Below are positions 23,459 to 32,763 of a stretch of 64,000 nucleotides of DNA, one piece after another. Every line of letters starts with the position of its first letter. Positions within the stretch are counted from its first letter, which is position 1. The DNA lies in NCBI GenBank assembly GCA_023362775.1, contig JALMGJ010000003.1, forward strand, positions 182,191,725 through 182,255,724, written 5' to 3'. This DNA is from Charina bottae (Eukaryota; Chordata; Lepidosauria; Squamata; Charinaidae). A program made the position numbers and the translations under genes. The notes beneath the pieces are model-generated. The model had not been told where the DNA came from and did not search any database. It saw nothing but the letters and a program-made list of their open reading frames with translations.

Positions 23459-23672
23459 GGTTAAAACCCTCCTACAACCGGCCCTGGCACGCCCCCAGTG
23501 GGAACGGGCGGCCGGGCCCACGGGAATGAAGACAACAAAAAACACTCCGGACTGGAGAAACGCAACAAAAAAACCCCCACACGCCCACCGGCAAACCCGC
23601 CGCCCACCAAAGTCATCCTTGGGAAAACCCCAGAGTCAGTCCGGCCGGGAAGGCCCACAGGGAAAGCCGCGC
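23459..23672 (-). other. 3' UTR of the Tx1-like element
   Basis: The segment between the ORF2 stop (TGA at 23673-23675) and the polyadenylation signal. It is GC-rich near ORF2 and AT-rich at the end. In LINEs this region usually carries the RT recognition structure. Confidence 0.7.
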
Positions 23673-26600
23673 TCACGTGATCGGCGGCGGGGAGGGCGCC
23701 CGCTCACGCCACGGCCACAGCCGCCGCCAGCGCTCCTCGGGAAGCCGCTCGCGCTCGGCGGCACGGATCCAGGCCGCCCGGTCGGCGATGCGCTCTGCCT
23801 CCTCCGACGCCCAGTCCACTGGCGGGGCGCCGCCAGCCCGCTCCACGCGCAGGTGCCGAGTCCGAAGCTGGCACAGCGCATGGAGGACGAGATAATTCAG
23901 GATCCGCAGCGTCGACCAGGGCAAGGCCGGCAGCCGCCGCCACCGCCGCCGCCCCACCACTTGCGCTGCCACCGCCAGTCCAGAGCCACCTGCGTGACCC
24001 CCACCACCGGCGGCGCCGCCTCCGTCGCCTCCGTCGGTGGTGCTGGCTGCTCCGCCGCCGCCGTCCTCCGCGGCTCCGCCAGAGGCCGCACCGATGCCAC
24101 CGCCGTCAGGGCCCCCGTCTCCGCCGCTCTGTCCGGGCGAACCTACAGCAGGGGGAAGCGGGAGAGGAAGAGGGGCCGGGGGCACGGGCGCCCGTGAAGG
24201 GCCAGCCACGGGGGGGAGGGGGGGGAGGGAGAAGGCCCCGGGGTCCTCCAGCCCCGAGACCAGCTGCAGCCATGGCTGGCCGTCCAGCTCCGGCCGCCCG
24301 AAGCGGCACGCCACCGCCGCCCAGAGCGCGCGCGCCTCCGGGCACTCAGCGACAAAGTGCCGCACGTCATCCTCGGGCACGGCGCCGGCCGCGCCGGCCG
24401 CCAGCGCTGTGGCGGTGCAGACTGCGCGCGGGCACAGGCGCGCCTCCCCGCGCGCCCACGGCTGCGCCGCCGGCTCCCGCAGCACCTGGTGGTACGCCCG
24501 CCAGCGAGTCTCCCAGTAAAGGTACGGGAGCCGCCGGTCGGTGAAGGGCTCCAGCGGGCCTGCCGGCGGCGCCCGGTAGCCTGGCAGGCGGCCCGCCGCC
24601 ACCCGCCGCCGCGCCGCCGCCCGCCACGGCCCCGTGATGGCACGCTCCAGCGCCTCTGCCGTCACCTCCACCCGCATCGTGCGGCGCCGGATGGCCACCT
24701 CCCGGCCCGGCACACCCGCCGCCGCCTCCCGCCAAGAGGGGTGGAAGTGGGCCGCCGGGATGCAGTACCGGCGCAGGACGGCGGGCAGCTCCGCCAGGAA
24801 TGCAGGCAGGCAGCCACGGTCCGGGCCCGAGACACGGAAGGCGCAGGTCCCGCCGCGCCACCAGCGCGTCTCGCCCCAGTCGCTGCCCCACCAGTGGGCC
24901 AGGAACAGCGCCGCCCAGAGCGCCGGTACGCGACCAGCCGGCGGCGGCACCGCCCGCCCCGCGCCTGGTGGCGGGAGTAGCTCGGACGCGCTGCCCAGGT
25001 TCTGCGCCAGGAAGCGCCCCCACAGCGCCAGGTCCAGTGCCGGCAGTCCAAGGCCGCCCTCGCGCACCGGCAGGTATGCGACAGCCCGCGCCAGGGGGAA
25101 GAACGCTGTGCCCCACAGGAAGGCGAACCACCCAGGAGTCACCCGGCGCAGGAAAGCGTCCGGCGGCGGGTAGACCGCTGCCAGGTGCGCCACCTGCGGG
25201 AGCAGGTAGGTGCGCAGGTAGGCGGCCCGCTTGAACAGCGGCAGCCGCCAACGCCGCCAGCGCGCCCAGCGCGCCTCCCAGCGCTCGGCGCAGCGGTCCC
25301 AGTTCTCCACCCAGGCGTCCGGGTGGAGGCCATAGCGAACACCCAGGACACGCACCGTGCGCGTAGGCATGGCCGCGACCGCCACCCCGGCCAGGGCGGC
25401 GCGGGCCACGCTCGGCCCCGTGCCCTCCCCCCACCACTCCGCGACTGGCCAGCGGCGCAACACGCCGTCACCCGCGGCTGGTGGCTCAAGGGCCACGACC
25501 CAGCTCTTGCGGTCGTTGACCTGGGCCCCCGAGGCCGCCTCATAACCGCGCAAGACCTCCCTCGCCCGCTGGCCCTCCGTGCGCGAACACACCAGGAGGG
25601 AGATGTCGTCGGCATGGGCGAGGAAGCGCACCCCGCGTGCCGCGCCGCCCCGCAGCCCCACTGGGCACGGGAAGCCCGCCAGACCGCCATCACGCTCCAG
25701 CCCCCACAGCGCCACGTCCAGCGCGAGGACGTACAGCAGCGGGCTCAGGGGGCAACCCTGCCGCACGCCCGAGCGCACCGGGATTGGCGCGCCGCGCGCA
25801 TTGTTCACCTGCGGGACGACCGTCGCCCTGGCGTACAGCAGCCGGACCAGCGCCACGAAGTCCCCGGGGACCCCGTGCCACGCCAGCGCCCGCCACAGGA
25901 AGGCGTGGCGGACGCGGTCAAAAGCGCGCGACTGGTCCATCTGCAGCAGGAAGCCCCGCCACTCCCCCCGGCCTGCCCGGCAGAAGACCTCACGCAGGAG
26001 GCAGAGGGAGTCCGCGATGCTGCGGCCCAGTAGTGCGCTGGTCTGGGTGGGCACCATGCGCGGCCCCACCGCGGCGGCCAGCTGGTCCGAGAGGATGCGT
26101 GCCAGCGCCCGGTAGTCCACGTTGGTGAGGACGATGGGGCGCCAGCTGGCAGGCAGCGTGCGGTCGAGGTCCCCCGGCTTGGTGAAGAGCAGGAGGATGC
26201 TCTGGTACAGCGACCCTGGCAGCCGACCGCTGCCCGCGCGCGCCCCCGCCGCGCAGCCCTCGTAGAGCGCCGCCATCGGCGCGGCCAGCAGGTTGGCGTA
26301 CGCCCCGTAGAAGGCCCAGCCCAGGCCGTCCGGGCCCGGGGCGGAGCGGCGGCGCCCTACGCGCAGCACCGCTCGCACCTCCTCCACCGTGAACGTGCCG
26401 CCGAGCGCGGCGAGGCGGGCCGCTGTGTCTGCACCGCCGCCGCCCGGCGGGCGCAGGGGCGCAAAGAACTCCTCCACGCCCGCGTCCCCCTCGTCCGCCC
26501 GCCCCGCGAACAGTACCCGGTAGAACCGGTCGACCACCGCCAGCATACCCCTCTCGTCGGTGCGCAGCGGCGCAGCAGGGTCGTCCCGGAGCGCCTCCAC

Positions 26601-28079
26601 GAAGGCCGCCGTGCCCGCCGAGGGCACGTCTTCATCAGCGGCCGCCGGCGCCGGCTGGGCGCCACGCCCCCGCTCCTCCCAGCCGTCGGCGCCCACCGGG
26701 CCACCCGCCGTGCGCGCGAAGTGCCGGAAGAAGCGGACGCGCCGCCGGGCTGCATGGAATCCGGCGATGACGCGGCGTGCCCGCTCCAGCCACTCCCCCT
26801 CCACCGGCGAGCCCTCGCGCACCCGCACATGGCAGCCAAGGAACACTCGCACCGCCGCCTGGTACCGCGCCAGGTCCCGCCGCGCGCGGCGACCCTCCCA
26901 CCGCTGGCAGAAAACACGCACGTCCCGCTTGACCCGCTCCCACCACTCGGAGAGGCGGGCCGAGCCGTACACGTCCCGCAGGGAGAGGCGCTCCTCGAGG
27001 AGGCGCGCGAGCCCGCCCCGCAAGCCCGCATCCCCGTCCAGCTTGGCGGCGGTGAGGCGCCAGAGCGGCCGCCGCGCCCCCGGCCGGCCCGCCATCTGCA
27101 GCGCTACCTGCACCAATGCGTGCGTGGACCAGGGTGTGACCAGCACACGGCAGGAGCGCACCGGGCAGCCCCGCGGTGCCCACACGCGGTCGAGCCGCGC
27201 CGCCACCGCCGCCCCGTAGTGGGTGCAGAAGGGCGGTGGATGTGCCGTGCACGGCCCCGCCCCAACCGCCGTCACCTCGTCGGCCCCCTCCGCCGCTCCC
27301 GCCTCCGCCTCCGCCCGGGCGACCCCCGGCGGAGCTGGAAAGAAGCCCAGGGCATTGGGCACGGTGAGCGCCACGTCCACCAGCCCACTCTCCGCGCGGA
27401 CGGCCTCCGCATAGCGCTCCTCGGTCGAGAGCGGCGGGCTGTACGCCGAGGCCGGGCGCGTGCCCGCGCCCTCCGACCCCCCGCAGCGTCCGGCCACCCG
27501 CAGTGGGACGCGGTCCTGGGGGACTGCGCGGTTGTTAAAGTCCCCCGCCACAAGCAGCGAGCGCCACGTCGCGCAGGCTGCGCGCAAGCGCACCCACAGG
27601 TCGCGGCGTGCCGCCGCCGAGGAGGCCGACGCGTACAGCGCACAGAGGCGGAATGCGCGCCAGCTGAGTGGGTCGTCCGGCCCACGCGGACCCGCCGCAG
27701 TGCTGCCCGCCTCCTCCGCCGCTACCACCTCGAAATCGAGGACGGCCAGCCGGCCCGGCACCTCCTCCACATAGCGCTGGAGGCGCAGGCCGGGGCCGCC
27801 GCGCACAAGGATGCCCACGCCCGCCCAGCCCTCGGTTCCGTAACTCCAGAAGGAGGGGCCCGCGGGCCACAGGCGCTGGGCCGCGGCGCGGTGGCGCTCG
27901 TCCAGGAGGTGTGTCTCCTGGAGGACGAGGATGTCTGCGGGGAGTTCCCGCAGCGCCCCCAAGAGCTCCTCTCGCCGCACCGCCTGCCGCAGCCCGCCAC
28001 AGTTCCACGTGGCCACCACGAACGTCCCCGAGCGAGACCGCGGGGGGGACAGTGACGACTCCCGCTGTGTCCCCGCCAT
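23673..28079 (-). CDS. Tx1-like ORF2: APE endonuclease / reverse transcriptase / zinc finger
   Basis: An open frame of 1,468 residues from a true ATG at 28079; an in-frame TGA lies 24 nt upstream (28104-28106), which fixes the start. Residues 20-325 are an APE-type endonuclease: WNCGG (N26), QETHL (E55), GDFN (D180, N182), RLDRVW (D297) and WSTH (S318, H320); the usual SDH is STH. Residues about 500-860 are the RT: RSAPGPDGL, WRPIVL, LQMDQSRAFDR (D715), GVRQGCPLSPLLY and AHADDISLL (D824, D825). The active-site box is HADD, not YADD or FADD. Near the end CPRAVC..HFVAEC (C1216, C1221, H1241, C1246) matches the L1-type C-terminal zinc finger. A Gly/Ala/Pro-rich linker (about 1285-1365) precedes a basic tail. 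The enzyme would nick the target and prime cDNA synthesis. No frame damage is seen. Confidence 0.9.
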   Translation of the reverse strand: MAGTQRESSLSPPRSRSGTFVVATWNCGGLRQAVRREELLGALRELPADILVLQETHLLDERHRAAAQRLWPAGPSFWSYGTEGWAGVGILVRGGPGLRLQRYVEEVPGRLAVLDFEVVAAEEAGSTAAGPRGPDDPLSWRAFRLCALYASASSAAARRDLWVRLRAACATWRSLLVAGDFNNRAVPQDRVPLRVAGRCGGSEGAGTRPASAYSPPLSTEERYAEAVRAESGLVDVALTVPNALGFFPAPPGVARAEAEAGAAEGADEVTAVGAGPCTAHPPPFCTHYGAAVAARLDRVWAPRGCPVRSCRVLVTPWSTHALVQVALQMAGRPGARRPLWRLTAAKLDGDAGLRGGLARLLEERLSLRDVYGSARLSEWWERVKRDVRVFCQRWEGRRARRDLARYQAAVRVFLGCHVRVREGSPVEGEWLERARRVIAGFHAARRRVRFFRHFARTAGGPVGADGWEERGRGAQPAPAAADEDVPSAGTAAFVEALRDDPAAPLRTDERGMLAVVDRFYRVLFAGRADEGDAGVEEFFAPLRPPGGGGADTAARLAALGGTFTVEEVRAVLRVGRRRSAPGPDGLGWAFYGAYANLLAAPMAALYEGCAAGARAGSGRLPGSLYQSILLLFTKPGDLDRTLPASWRPIVLTNVDYRALARILSDQLAAAVGPRMVPTQTSALLGRSIADSLCLLREVFCRAGRGEWRGFLLQMDQSRAFDRVRHAFLWRALAWHGVPGDFVALVRLLYARATVVPQVNNARGAPIPVRSGVRQGCPLSPLLYVLALDVALWGLERDGGLAGFPCPVGLRGGAARGVRFLAHADDISLLVCSRTEGQRAREVLRGYEAASGAQVNDRKSWVVALEPPAAGDGVLRRWPVAEWWGEGTGPSVARAALAGVAVAAMPTRTVRVLGVRYGLHPDAWVENWDRCAERWEARWARWRRWRLPLFKRAAYLRTYLLPQVAHLAAVYPPPDAFLRRVTPGWFAFLWGTAFFPLARAVAYLPVREGGLGLPALDLALWGRFLAQNLGSASELLPPPGAGRAVPPPAGRVPALWAALFLAHWWGSDWGETRWWRGGTCAFRVSGPDRGCLPAFLAELPAVLRRYCIPAAHFHPSWREAAAGVPGREVAIRRRTMRVEVTAEALERAITGPWRAAARRRVAAGRLPGYRAPPAGPLEPFTDRRLPYLYWETRWRAYHQVLREPAAQPWARGEARLCPRAVCTATALAAGAAGAVPEDDVRHFVAECPEARALWAAVACRFGRPELDGQPWLQLVSGLEDPGAFSLPPLPPVAGPSRAPVPPAPLPLPLPPAVGSPGQSGGDGGPDGGGIGAASGGAAEDGGGGAASTTDGGDGGGAAGGGGHAGGSGLAVAAQVVGRRRWRRLPALPWSTLRILNYLVLHALCQLRTRHLRVERAGGAPPVDWASEEAERIADRAAWIRAAERERLPEERWRRLWPWRERAPSPPPIT

Positions 28080-31000
28080 AGCAGGCCGTGAGCAGGGAGC
28101 GCCTCACGGGGAGGCGGCGCCGGGCCCCTGAAGGCCCCCCGAAGCCAGAGCAGGCTCGACAGATAGATGCCCCCCGGAGCCGCCGGACACAGCCAGCGAC
28201 ACGGCCGACCGGCCCTCCCCGCCCGCGGCGGCCATGGCTGCCCCACCCACCCTGCCACTCCGAGAAGCTCGGGCCGGCGTGGGAGGCTCGGAAGCACCCC
28301 CAGACGACGACGGGCTCTCAGACCCTGACGGGAGGGACAAGCGAATTGGGGACGCCGTGGAGGAAGAAGAGGTAAAGGAGGAGATGGGCGTGGCTCCCCC
28401 CCCCGAGTCTGCCCATCCACTGCCGCCCGCCCGCGTTCGGGTGTCCCTTCCCGGGACGAACACACCCCCTCAGGAGGGATATAGTCCTCCCCCAGTCCCA
28501 AGCCGGCCACCACGGACGGGGCGCCCGGCCCCTCCAAGACCTGCTCCCGTGACCCCCCTGGGTCCGCCGCACAGCCCGAAGGGGCCGCTTCTGCCCCCAA
28601 GCCACTGACAGCCCCCGGACTCCCTGATGACAAGCCCCCTTCCTCGGAGGAGAGTCCGTAGTCCAGGGCTGGGAGAAGGAGTTGGGCCACATCGGCCCCC
28701 GCCACCGCCGGCGCCGGCTCCGCTCCCTCGGGCGGCCCGGGACCTGCCTGGGCCCGCAGCACCCGGCCAGTCAGCGTCCCCTCAACCAGCTGCCGCGGGC
28801 GAGCGAGGGACACGGGAGCCGTAGGCTCATCCCTGGCCCGGGCAGCCGGTTCGGCCGGCTCTGCAGAGGCCGCAGACCTATGCCCCAGGACGGCGAAGCG
28901 GTTCCCGACCGCCCACGCAGGCCCCGCTGCCGCCCTCTGCGGCCGGCCCGGTGTCGCGCCCGGCGAGGCCCGGGAGCGCTTGGGCCGCTCCGCCTCGTCA
29001 CTGGACCGCCGCCGGCGGACCGCCCGGAAGTCCCCGGTGCCAGCCACCTCCATCGCCTCCTCAGGGCCACCCCCCGGCGGCACGTGCGGCCCCGCCCCAG
29101 GCGACTCGGGGCACTCAGCCCGCCCGGCACCACAGGTCCCAGGCCCGCCGGCCGCCGGCCCCGCCGCCGGCTCCAGGCCGTCCGCGGCAGCCCCGCCATG
29201 CGGGGCGGGCCGCTCCGCCGCCTCCTCCGATGCCCCATCTGCCGTCTCTTCCGCCCCTGGCGCCCCGCCGGCCGTAAACCTCTGCGAACCTCTGTTGCAG
29301 GCCGCCCGCGGGCAGCTGGCGTAAGTGTGGCCCTGCTCGCCGCAGAGGTTGCAGCGGACCGCTGCCTGGCACGCTGATGCGACGTGCCCCCGTGCCCCGC
29401 AGCGCGCACAGAGCGGCGTGGTACAGGTCCGCCTCTGGTGGCCATAGCCGCCACAGGAAAAGCAGGCGGGCGGCTGCCCAGCGTAGCGCGTCACGCCCCG
29501 CTCAGCCCCCAGGTAAAAAAACCTGGGGAGCCGCCGGGACCCCCCCGGGGCGAAGCGGAGCAAGGCGCGCACCTCCCCTGTCCAGATGCTCGCCTCGTCC
29601 CGCACCTTGGCCGGTGGCGCGAGCAGCGCGCCGAACCGGCCCAGCCAGGTGGCGATGTCCTGCAGCGGCACGAGGTGGGACCGGAAGAAGACAACCACCT
29701 GCCGCACATCGCCCTCGACAAGCGAGGTGACACGGAAGCCGTCAAAGAGCCGCGGCTGGACAGTCGCCAGGTCGCGGCAACCCAGCACGAAGAGGGAGAA
29801 GGCCGCAAAGGAGACAAAACAGACGTCCACCTCCCTCGACTCTGGGGGCCTGATGACGGCGGCGAGCAGCTCCACGGGGAAATCCAGGCCCTTGCAGATC
29901 ACCTCCCGAACGAGGTGGCGCCGCGGCTCGAAGCCTGCGTCCCCCCCCACATAGCGGAAGCGGAGGACATACCGCTCCCGTGAGGGGCCCGCTGACGATG
30001 GCCGGCCAGCCTCCCCTGCCCAGGGCTCCTCCGATGGCCCCCAGTCAGGGGACGGGCCTGCGCCCACGGAGTCGAGGATCTCGTCCAGATCATTGCGGGC
30101 GGAGCCGCCCCCGCCGGAACCGGCGGGTTGCCGAGAAGGCCCGGGCCTCGCAGCACCGGGCCCCCCTGCCCCGCCGCCCGCCACCGATGCATACGACGGC
30201 GCCAGCCGTGCCCCCGGAGGCCCCTCACCCTCGCCGGCCGTCGCCGACTCGTGACGCTGCGGCCGTACTTCCTCTGCGCCCCCTGCGGCGGGCCCGGCCC
30301 TTGGAGGTGAGGGTGGGGAGGCAACCGGGCCTGCACGCGACTCCCCCGCGCCCCTCCCGGGCGGCTCTGGGGCGGACCGCCGTCCCTCCGGGCCGCGCCC
30401 CGGCCCTTCCGATCTCAAATCCCCCGTCTCCCCCGGAGGGGCCCCAGCCAGCACCCGGGGAGCCCGCAGGGCCCTCTGCGGGAGCGGGCTCACGGGACGC
30501 TCCCCCGACCCAACTGCCGCGCCTGTGGTCTCTGAATCCCCGGGGACAGCCCCGTCCGACCGGTCCCCTAGCAAAGCCGGGCGCCGTGCATCGAACCGGT
30601 CCGCCACGGAGCTGCGGCGGGCCCGGCCCTCCGACGCGCCCTCAGCAGCACCCGACCCCGAGCGCAACAAGCGCGTGCTAGCCGCCGCCGAGGGGCCGCG
30701 TGCCGCCCCCTGGCCAGACGCACCGCGGTGCCGGCGGCCACCCCGCCGATGCCGCACAGATGAGCCCCCGCCAGGCGGCTGAACCGCCCTGCCCTCACTG
30801 CCGGAACGAGCCACCGCCCCCTCCTCTGAGGCACGAATCCGTCGTCCCCGGCTCTGGAGCGCCACCACGACGGCGTCCAGCCAGGCCCCATAGTCGGGGG
30901 CAGACAGGGCCGAGAGGACAGACCCGGCTTGCTGGCCGACGGGGACCTCCGCACCCGCGGCCGCCTGCCAGCCCCTGGAAACCTCCTGGAAGGCCCGGAG

Positions 31001-32281
31001 GAGGCCCTGCTCCGTCAGCCACAGGGGCCAGGACGTCTCACCCCGCGGCTTCCGGCCCACCAGCAGCCGCTCCACAGCCACCAAGGTTAGCGAGCGTGCC
31101 ACCGACGCACGCTCATACGCAGGGCCCGGTACCGGGAGCCCATCCCGCAGAACGGTCAGCAGGGGCTCGAGCTCGCGCTCCAAGACGGCCCAGAAGCGGG
31201 CCTGGCTGCACTTTGAGAGGGCCGGGACCGGCACCCGCGGGAGGCGCACGTGACCCACCACCAGCCCCCAGAAGCGGAGGAGGACCACCGCCGCGTCCTG
31301 CTCCTTTGCGAGGTACGCAGTGGGCAGCGTGCTCAGGGGCGCTGCCAGATCCCGCAACCACCCCTCCCGGATGATGGCCTCCCGCGAGCCGGGGGTCCCC
31401 TGCGAAGAACCGCCCGCATCACTGCCATCGCCCCACGAGGTGGAACGGCCGAACCCGCCGGAGCCCTCCTGCGAGCGGCTGCGAAAGGGGGAACGGTCCC
31501 GCCCAGCGGACCCCGCCCGGCCCCCCGAGGGAGAGGCCGAGGAGCAGCGGCGCCCCGCTACTGACCGCCCACCACCGGCGCGGCCCAACTCCCGCCGGCG
31601 ACCCCGTAAGGGGTCAAGAGCGGCCGGCACCTCCTCCATCGAGGACCCTGGTGAGGAGCCCCCTGTCCAGCCCATACTCTCCCCCGCCTGAGAGGAGTCG
31701 CTCCCCATATCCGAGGGGAGCCCCCACACCCGCGGGCCCGAGACTACGGCCCGCCGGGCACCATCCGGGCCGACGAGGCCCCCCAAGAAAGAAACCAGCC
31801 CCTCACGCTGCGCTGGGGCGTCACGTGGAGCCCCCACACACCCCGCAGGGGCAGGGCCAGCGCTCCCCGAAGCGGGAGGACCCGCTTGCCCCTCCTCCCC
31901 GGGTGCCGCAGCCCCCCCCGCCACAAGCGTGGCCGGGCCCGACTGCGCCACCCCCGGGGGCCCCCCCAACAAACCACCAGATCCCTCCACCAGCGCGGAC
32001 CCCCCAGGTACTGCCCCAGCACCGAGCCCGAGGGAAGAGGAGAGCGGGGAGGGACCACAAGCCTGTCCCTGCGAAGAAGGCAAACTGGCCTCCTCGTGAG
32101 TCGTAGGGGTCCCAGCCGGCTCGGTAAGCGACTCACGAGGAGTCCCATCAGAAACAGCAGCAGGGCTGCCCTGCACCCCGACTGAGCCCGTACGGAGCCC
32201 AACTAAGGTGGGGACACCGCCAGGAGTGCTTGGGGGGGGTGGCCCCCACCCCCCCTGCCACGCGGGGGGGCCGCACCGCAC
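27722..32281 (-). CDS. Tx1-like ORF1: nucleic-acid-binding protein with three CCHC knuckles
   Basis: An open frame of 1,519 codons. Low-complexity Gly/Ser/Pro-rich sequence (1-300) is followed by a folded-looking segment (301-492, Trp/Leu-rich), disordered sequence, an RNA-binding-like region (about 768-930) and three CX2CX4HX4C zinc knuckles (C940-C953, C958-C971, C977-C990; DNA 29464-29312). The codon at 32281 is GTG and an in-frame TGA lies at 32294-32296. The true start may therefore be the ATG at 32312 in another frame, with a one-base change in the intervening G8 tract, or Met192. The frame overlaps ORF2 by 358 nt; the overlapping tail may be a frameshift artefact (see findings). The role is inferred as RNP formation with element RNA. 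Confidence 0.8.
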   Translation of the reverse strand: MRCGPPAWQGGWGPPPPSTPGGVPTLVGLRTGSVGVQGSPAAVSDGTPRESLTEPAGTPTTHEEASLPSSQGQACGPSPLSSSLGLGAGAVPGGSALVEGSGGLLGGPPGVAQSGPATLVAGGAAAPGEEGQAGPPASGSAGPAPAGCVGAPRDAPAQREGLVSFLGGLVGPDGARRAVVSGPRVWGLPSDMGSDSSQAGESMGWTGGSSPGSSMEEVPAALDPLRGRRRELGRAGGGRSVAGRRCSSASPSGGRAGSAGRDRSPFRSRSQEGSGGFGRSTSWGDGSDAGGSSQGTPGSREAIIREGWLRDLAAPLSTLPTAYLAKEQDAAVVLLRFWGLVVGHVRLPRVPVPALSKCSQARFWAVLERELEPLLTVLRDGLPVPGPAYERASVARSLTLVAVERLLVGRKPRGETSWPLWLTEQGLLRAFQEVSRGWQAAAGAEVPVGQQAGSVLSALSAPDYGAWLDAVVVALQSRGRRIRASEEGAVARSGSEGRAVQPPGGGSSVRHRRGGRRHRGASGQGAARGPSAAASTRLLRSGSGAAEGASEGRARRSSVADRFDARRPALLGDRSDGAVPGDSETTGAAVGSGERPVSPLPQRALRAPRVLAGAPPGETGDLRSEGPGRGPEGRRSAPEPPGRGAGESRAGPVASPPSPPRAGPAAGGAEEVRPQRHESATAGEGEGPPGARLAPSYASVAGGGAGGPGAARPGPSRQPAGSGGGGSARNDLDEILDSVGAGPSPDWGPSEEPWAGEAGRPSSAGPSRERYVLRFRYVGGDAGFEPRRHLVREVICKGLDFPVELLAAVIRPPESREVDVCFVSFAAFSLFVLGCRDLATVQPRLFDGFRVTSLVEGDVRQVVVFFRSHLVPLQDIATWLGRFGALLAPPAKVRDEASIWTGEVRALLRFAPGGSRRLPRFFYLGAERGVTRYAGQPPACFSCGGYGHQRRTCTTPLCARCGARGHVASACQAAVRCNLCGEQGHTYASCPRAACNRGSQRFTAGGAPGAEETADGASEEAAERPAPHGGAAADGLEPAAGPAAGGPGTCGAGRAECPESPGAGPHVPPGGGPEEAMEVAGTGDFRAVRRRRSSDEAERPKRSRASPGATPGRPQRAAAGPAWAVGNRFAVLGHRSAASAEPAEPAARARDEPTAPVSLARPRQLVEGTLTGRVLRAQAGPGPPEGAEPAPAVAGADVAQLLLPALDYGLSSEEGGLSSGSPGAVSGLGAEAAPSGCAADPGGSREQVLEGPGAPSVVAGLGLGEDYIPPEGVCSSREGTPERGRAAVDGQTRGGEPRPSPPLPLLPPRRPQFACPSRQGLRARRRLGVLPSLPRRPELLGVAGWVGQPWPPRAGRAGRPCRWLCPAAPGGIYLSSLLWLRGAFRGPAPPPREALPAHGLLWRGHSGSRHCPPRGLARGRSWWPRGTVAGCGRRCGERSSWGRCGNSPQTSSSSRRHTSWTSATAPRPSACGPRAPPSGVTEPRAGRAWASLCAAAPACASSAMWRRCRAGWPSSISRW

Positions 32282-32296
32282 CCCCCCCGCCCGTCA

Positions 32297-32763
32297 ACGA
32301 AGAAGCAGCCATGACCCAGGCTCACAACAACCACCAGGAAGGGGAGCGAAAGGGAAGGAAGCACCCGGAAAAAAACCCCAACAAAGGGACAGGGGGCCCA
32401 ACAACGACCCCCCTTGCTCCAAGGAGCCGTCCCCGTGGGGCAGGGAAAAAAAAACCCCAAAAAAACGCCCCCAAAACCCAAACAAACTCCAACAAACAGG
32501 CAAAAAAGCCCAGGGAGATGAGAAACAGCTGGGACAAAATGGCCCCCACCAAACTCAAACAGGGAAATGGGGAGAGAGAAAAACGGCCCCCAAACGCCCC
32601 AGAGGGGACCAGGACCACCCCCCCTGCGACGGGGGGGTGCCCCACGCCTTCCCACAACAGGGGCTACCAAACAGCCCCGCCTCCCACTGCTCTAAATGCC
32701 CCAAAAACCTCCAAACAAGGGCTGGCTAGGCTGCAGCTGTTACAAGACAGGTAGCTCCGCCTC
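32297..32763 (-). promoter_or_regulatory. 5' leader of the Tx1-like element, presumed internal promoter
   Basis: The leader starts ggaggcggagctacctg directly after (TTCTCC)n on the element's strand. It contains GC-box-like gaggcggggctg near the 5' end and long T-, G- and C-rich tracts. LINE leaders normally hold an internal promoter, but no specific promoter element is proven here. The ATG at 32312 (context gtcATGg) is the first good start codon before ORF1. Confidence 0.5.

Larger units (their letters stand above)
23421..32763 (-). mobile_element. Full-length Tx1/L1-group LINE inserted in a (GAGAAG)n microsatellite
   Basis: The unit of about 9.3 kb is much more GC-rich than its surroundings. 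It has a 5' leader (32763-32297), ORF1 (about 32281 to 28.1-27.7 kb), ORF2 (28079-23673) and a short 3' UTR with AATAAA. ORF1 with three CCHC knuckles, plus ORF2 with APE endonuclease, RT and C-terminal zinc finger, is the architecture of the Tx1 branch of the L1 group. That branch contains families that insert only into defined targets such as snRNA or 5S genes and microsatellites. Both flanks are the same GAGAAG hexamer, as expected for target-specific integration. The lack of stops in over 2,900 codons implies a recent insertion. Confidence 0.88.

Noticed and set aside
23677..32754. Many long plus-strand and alternative-frame ORFs opposite the Tx1-like element (for example 26721-28055, 444 codons)
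   Set aside because: They lie antisense to or out of frame with ORF1/ORF2, are Arg/Pro/Ala/Gly-rich and follow from high GC, which makes stops rare. No domain is visible.
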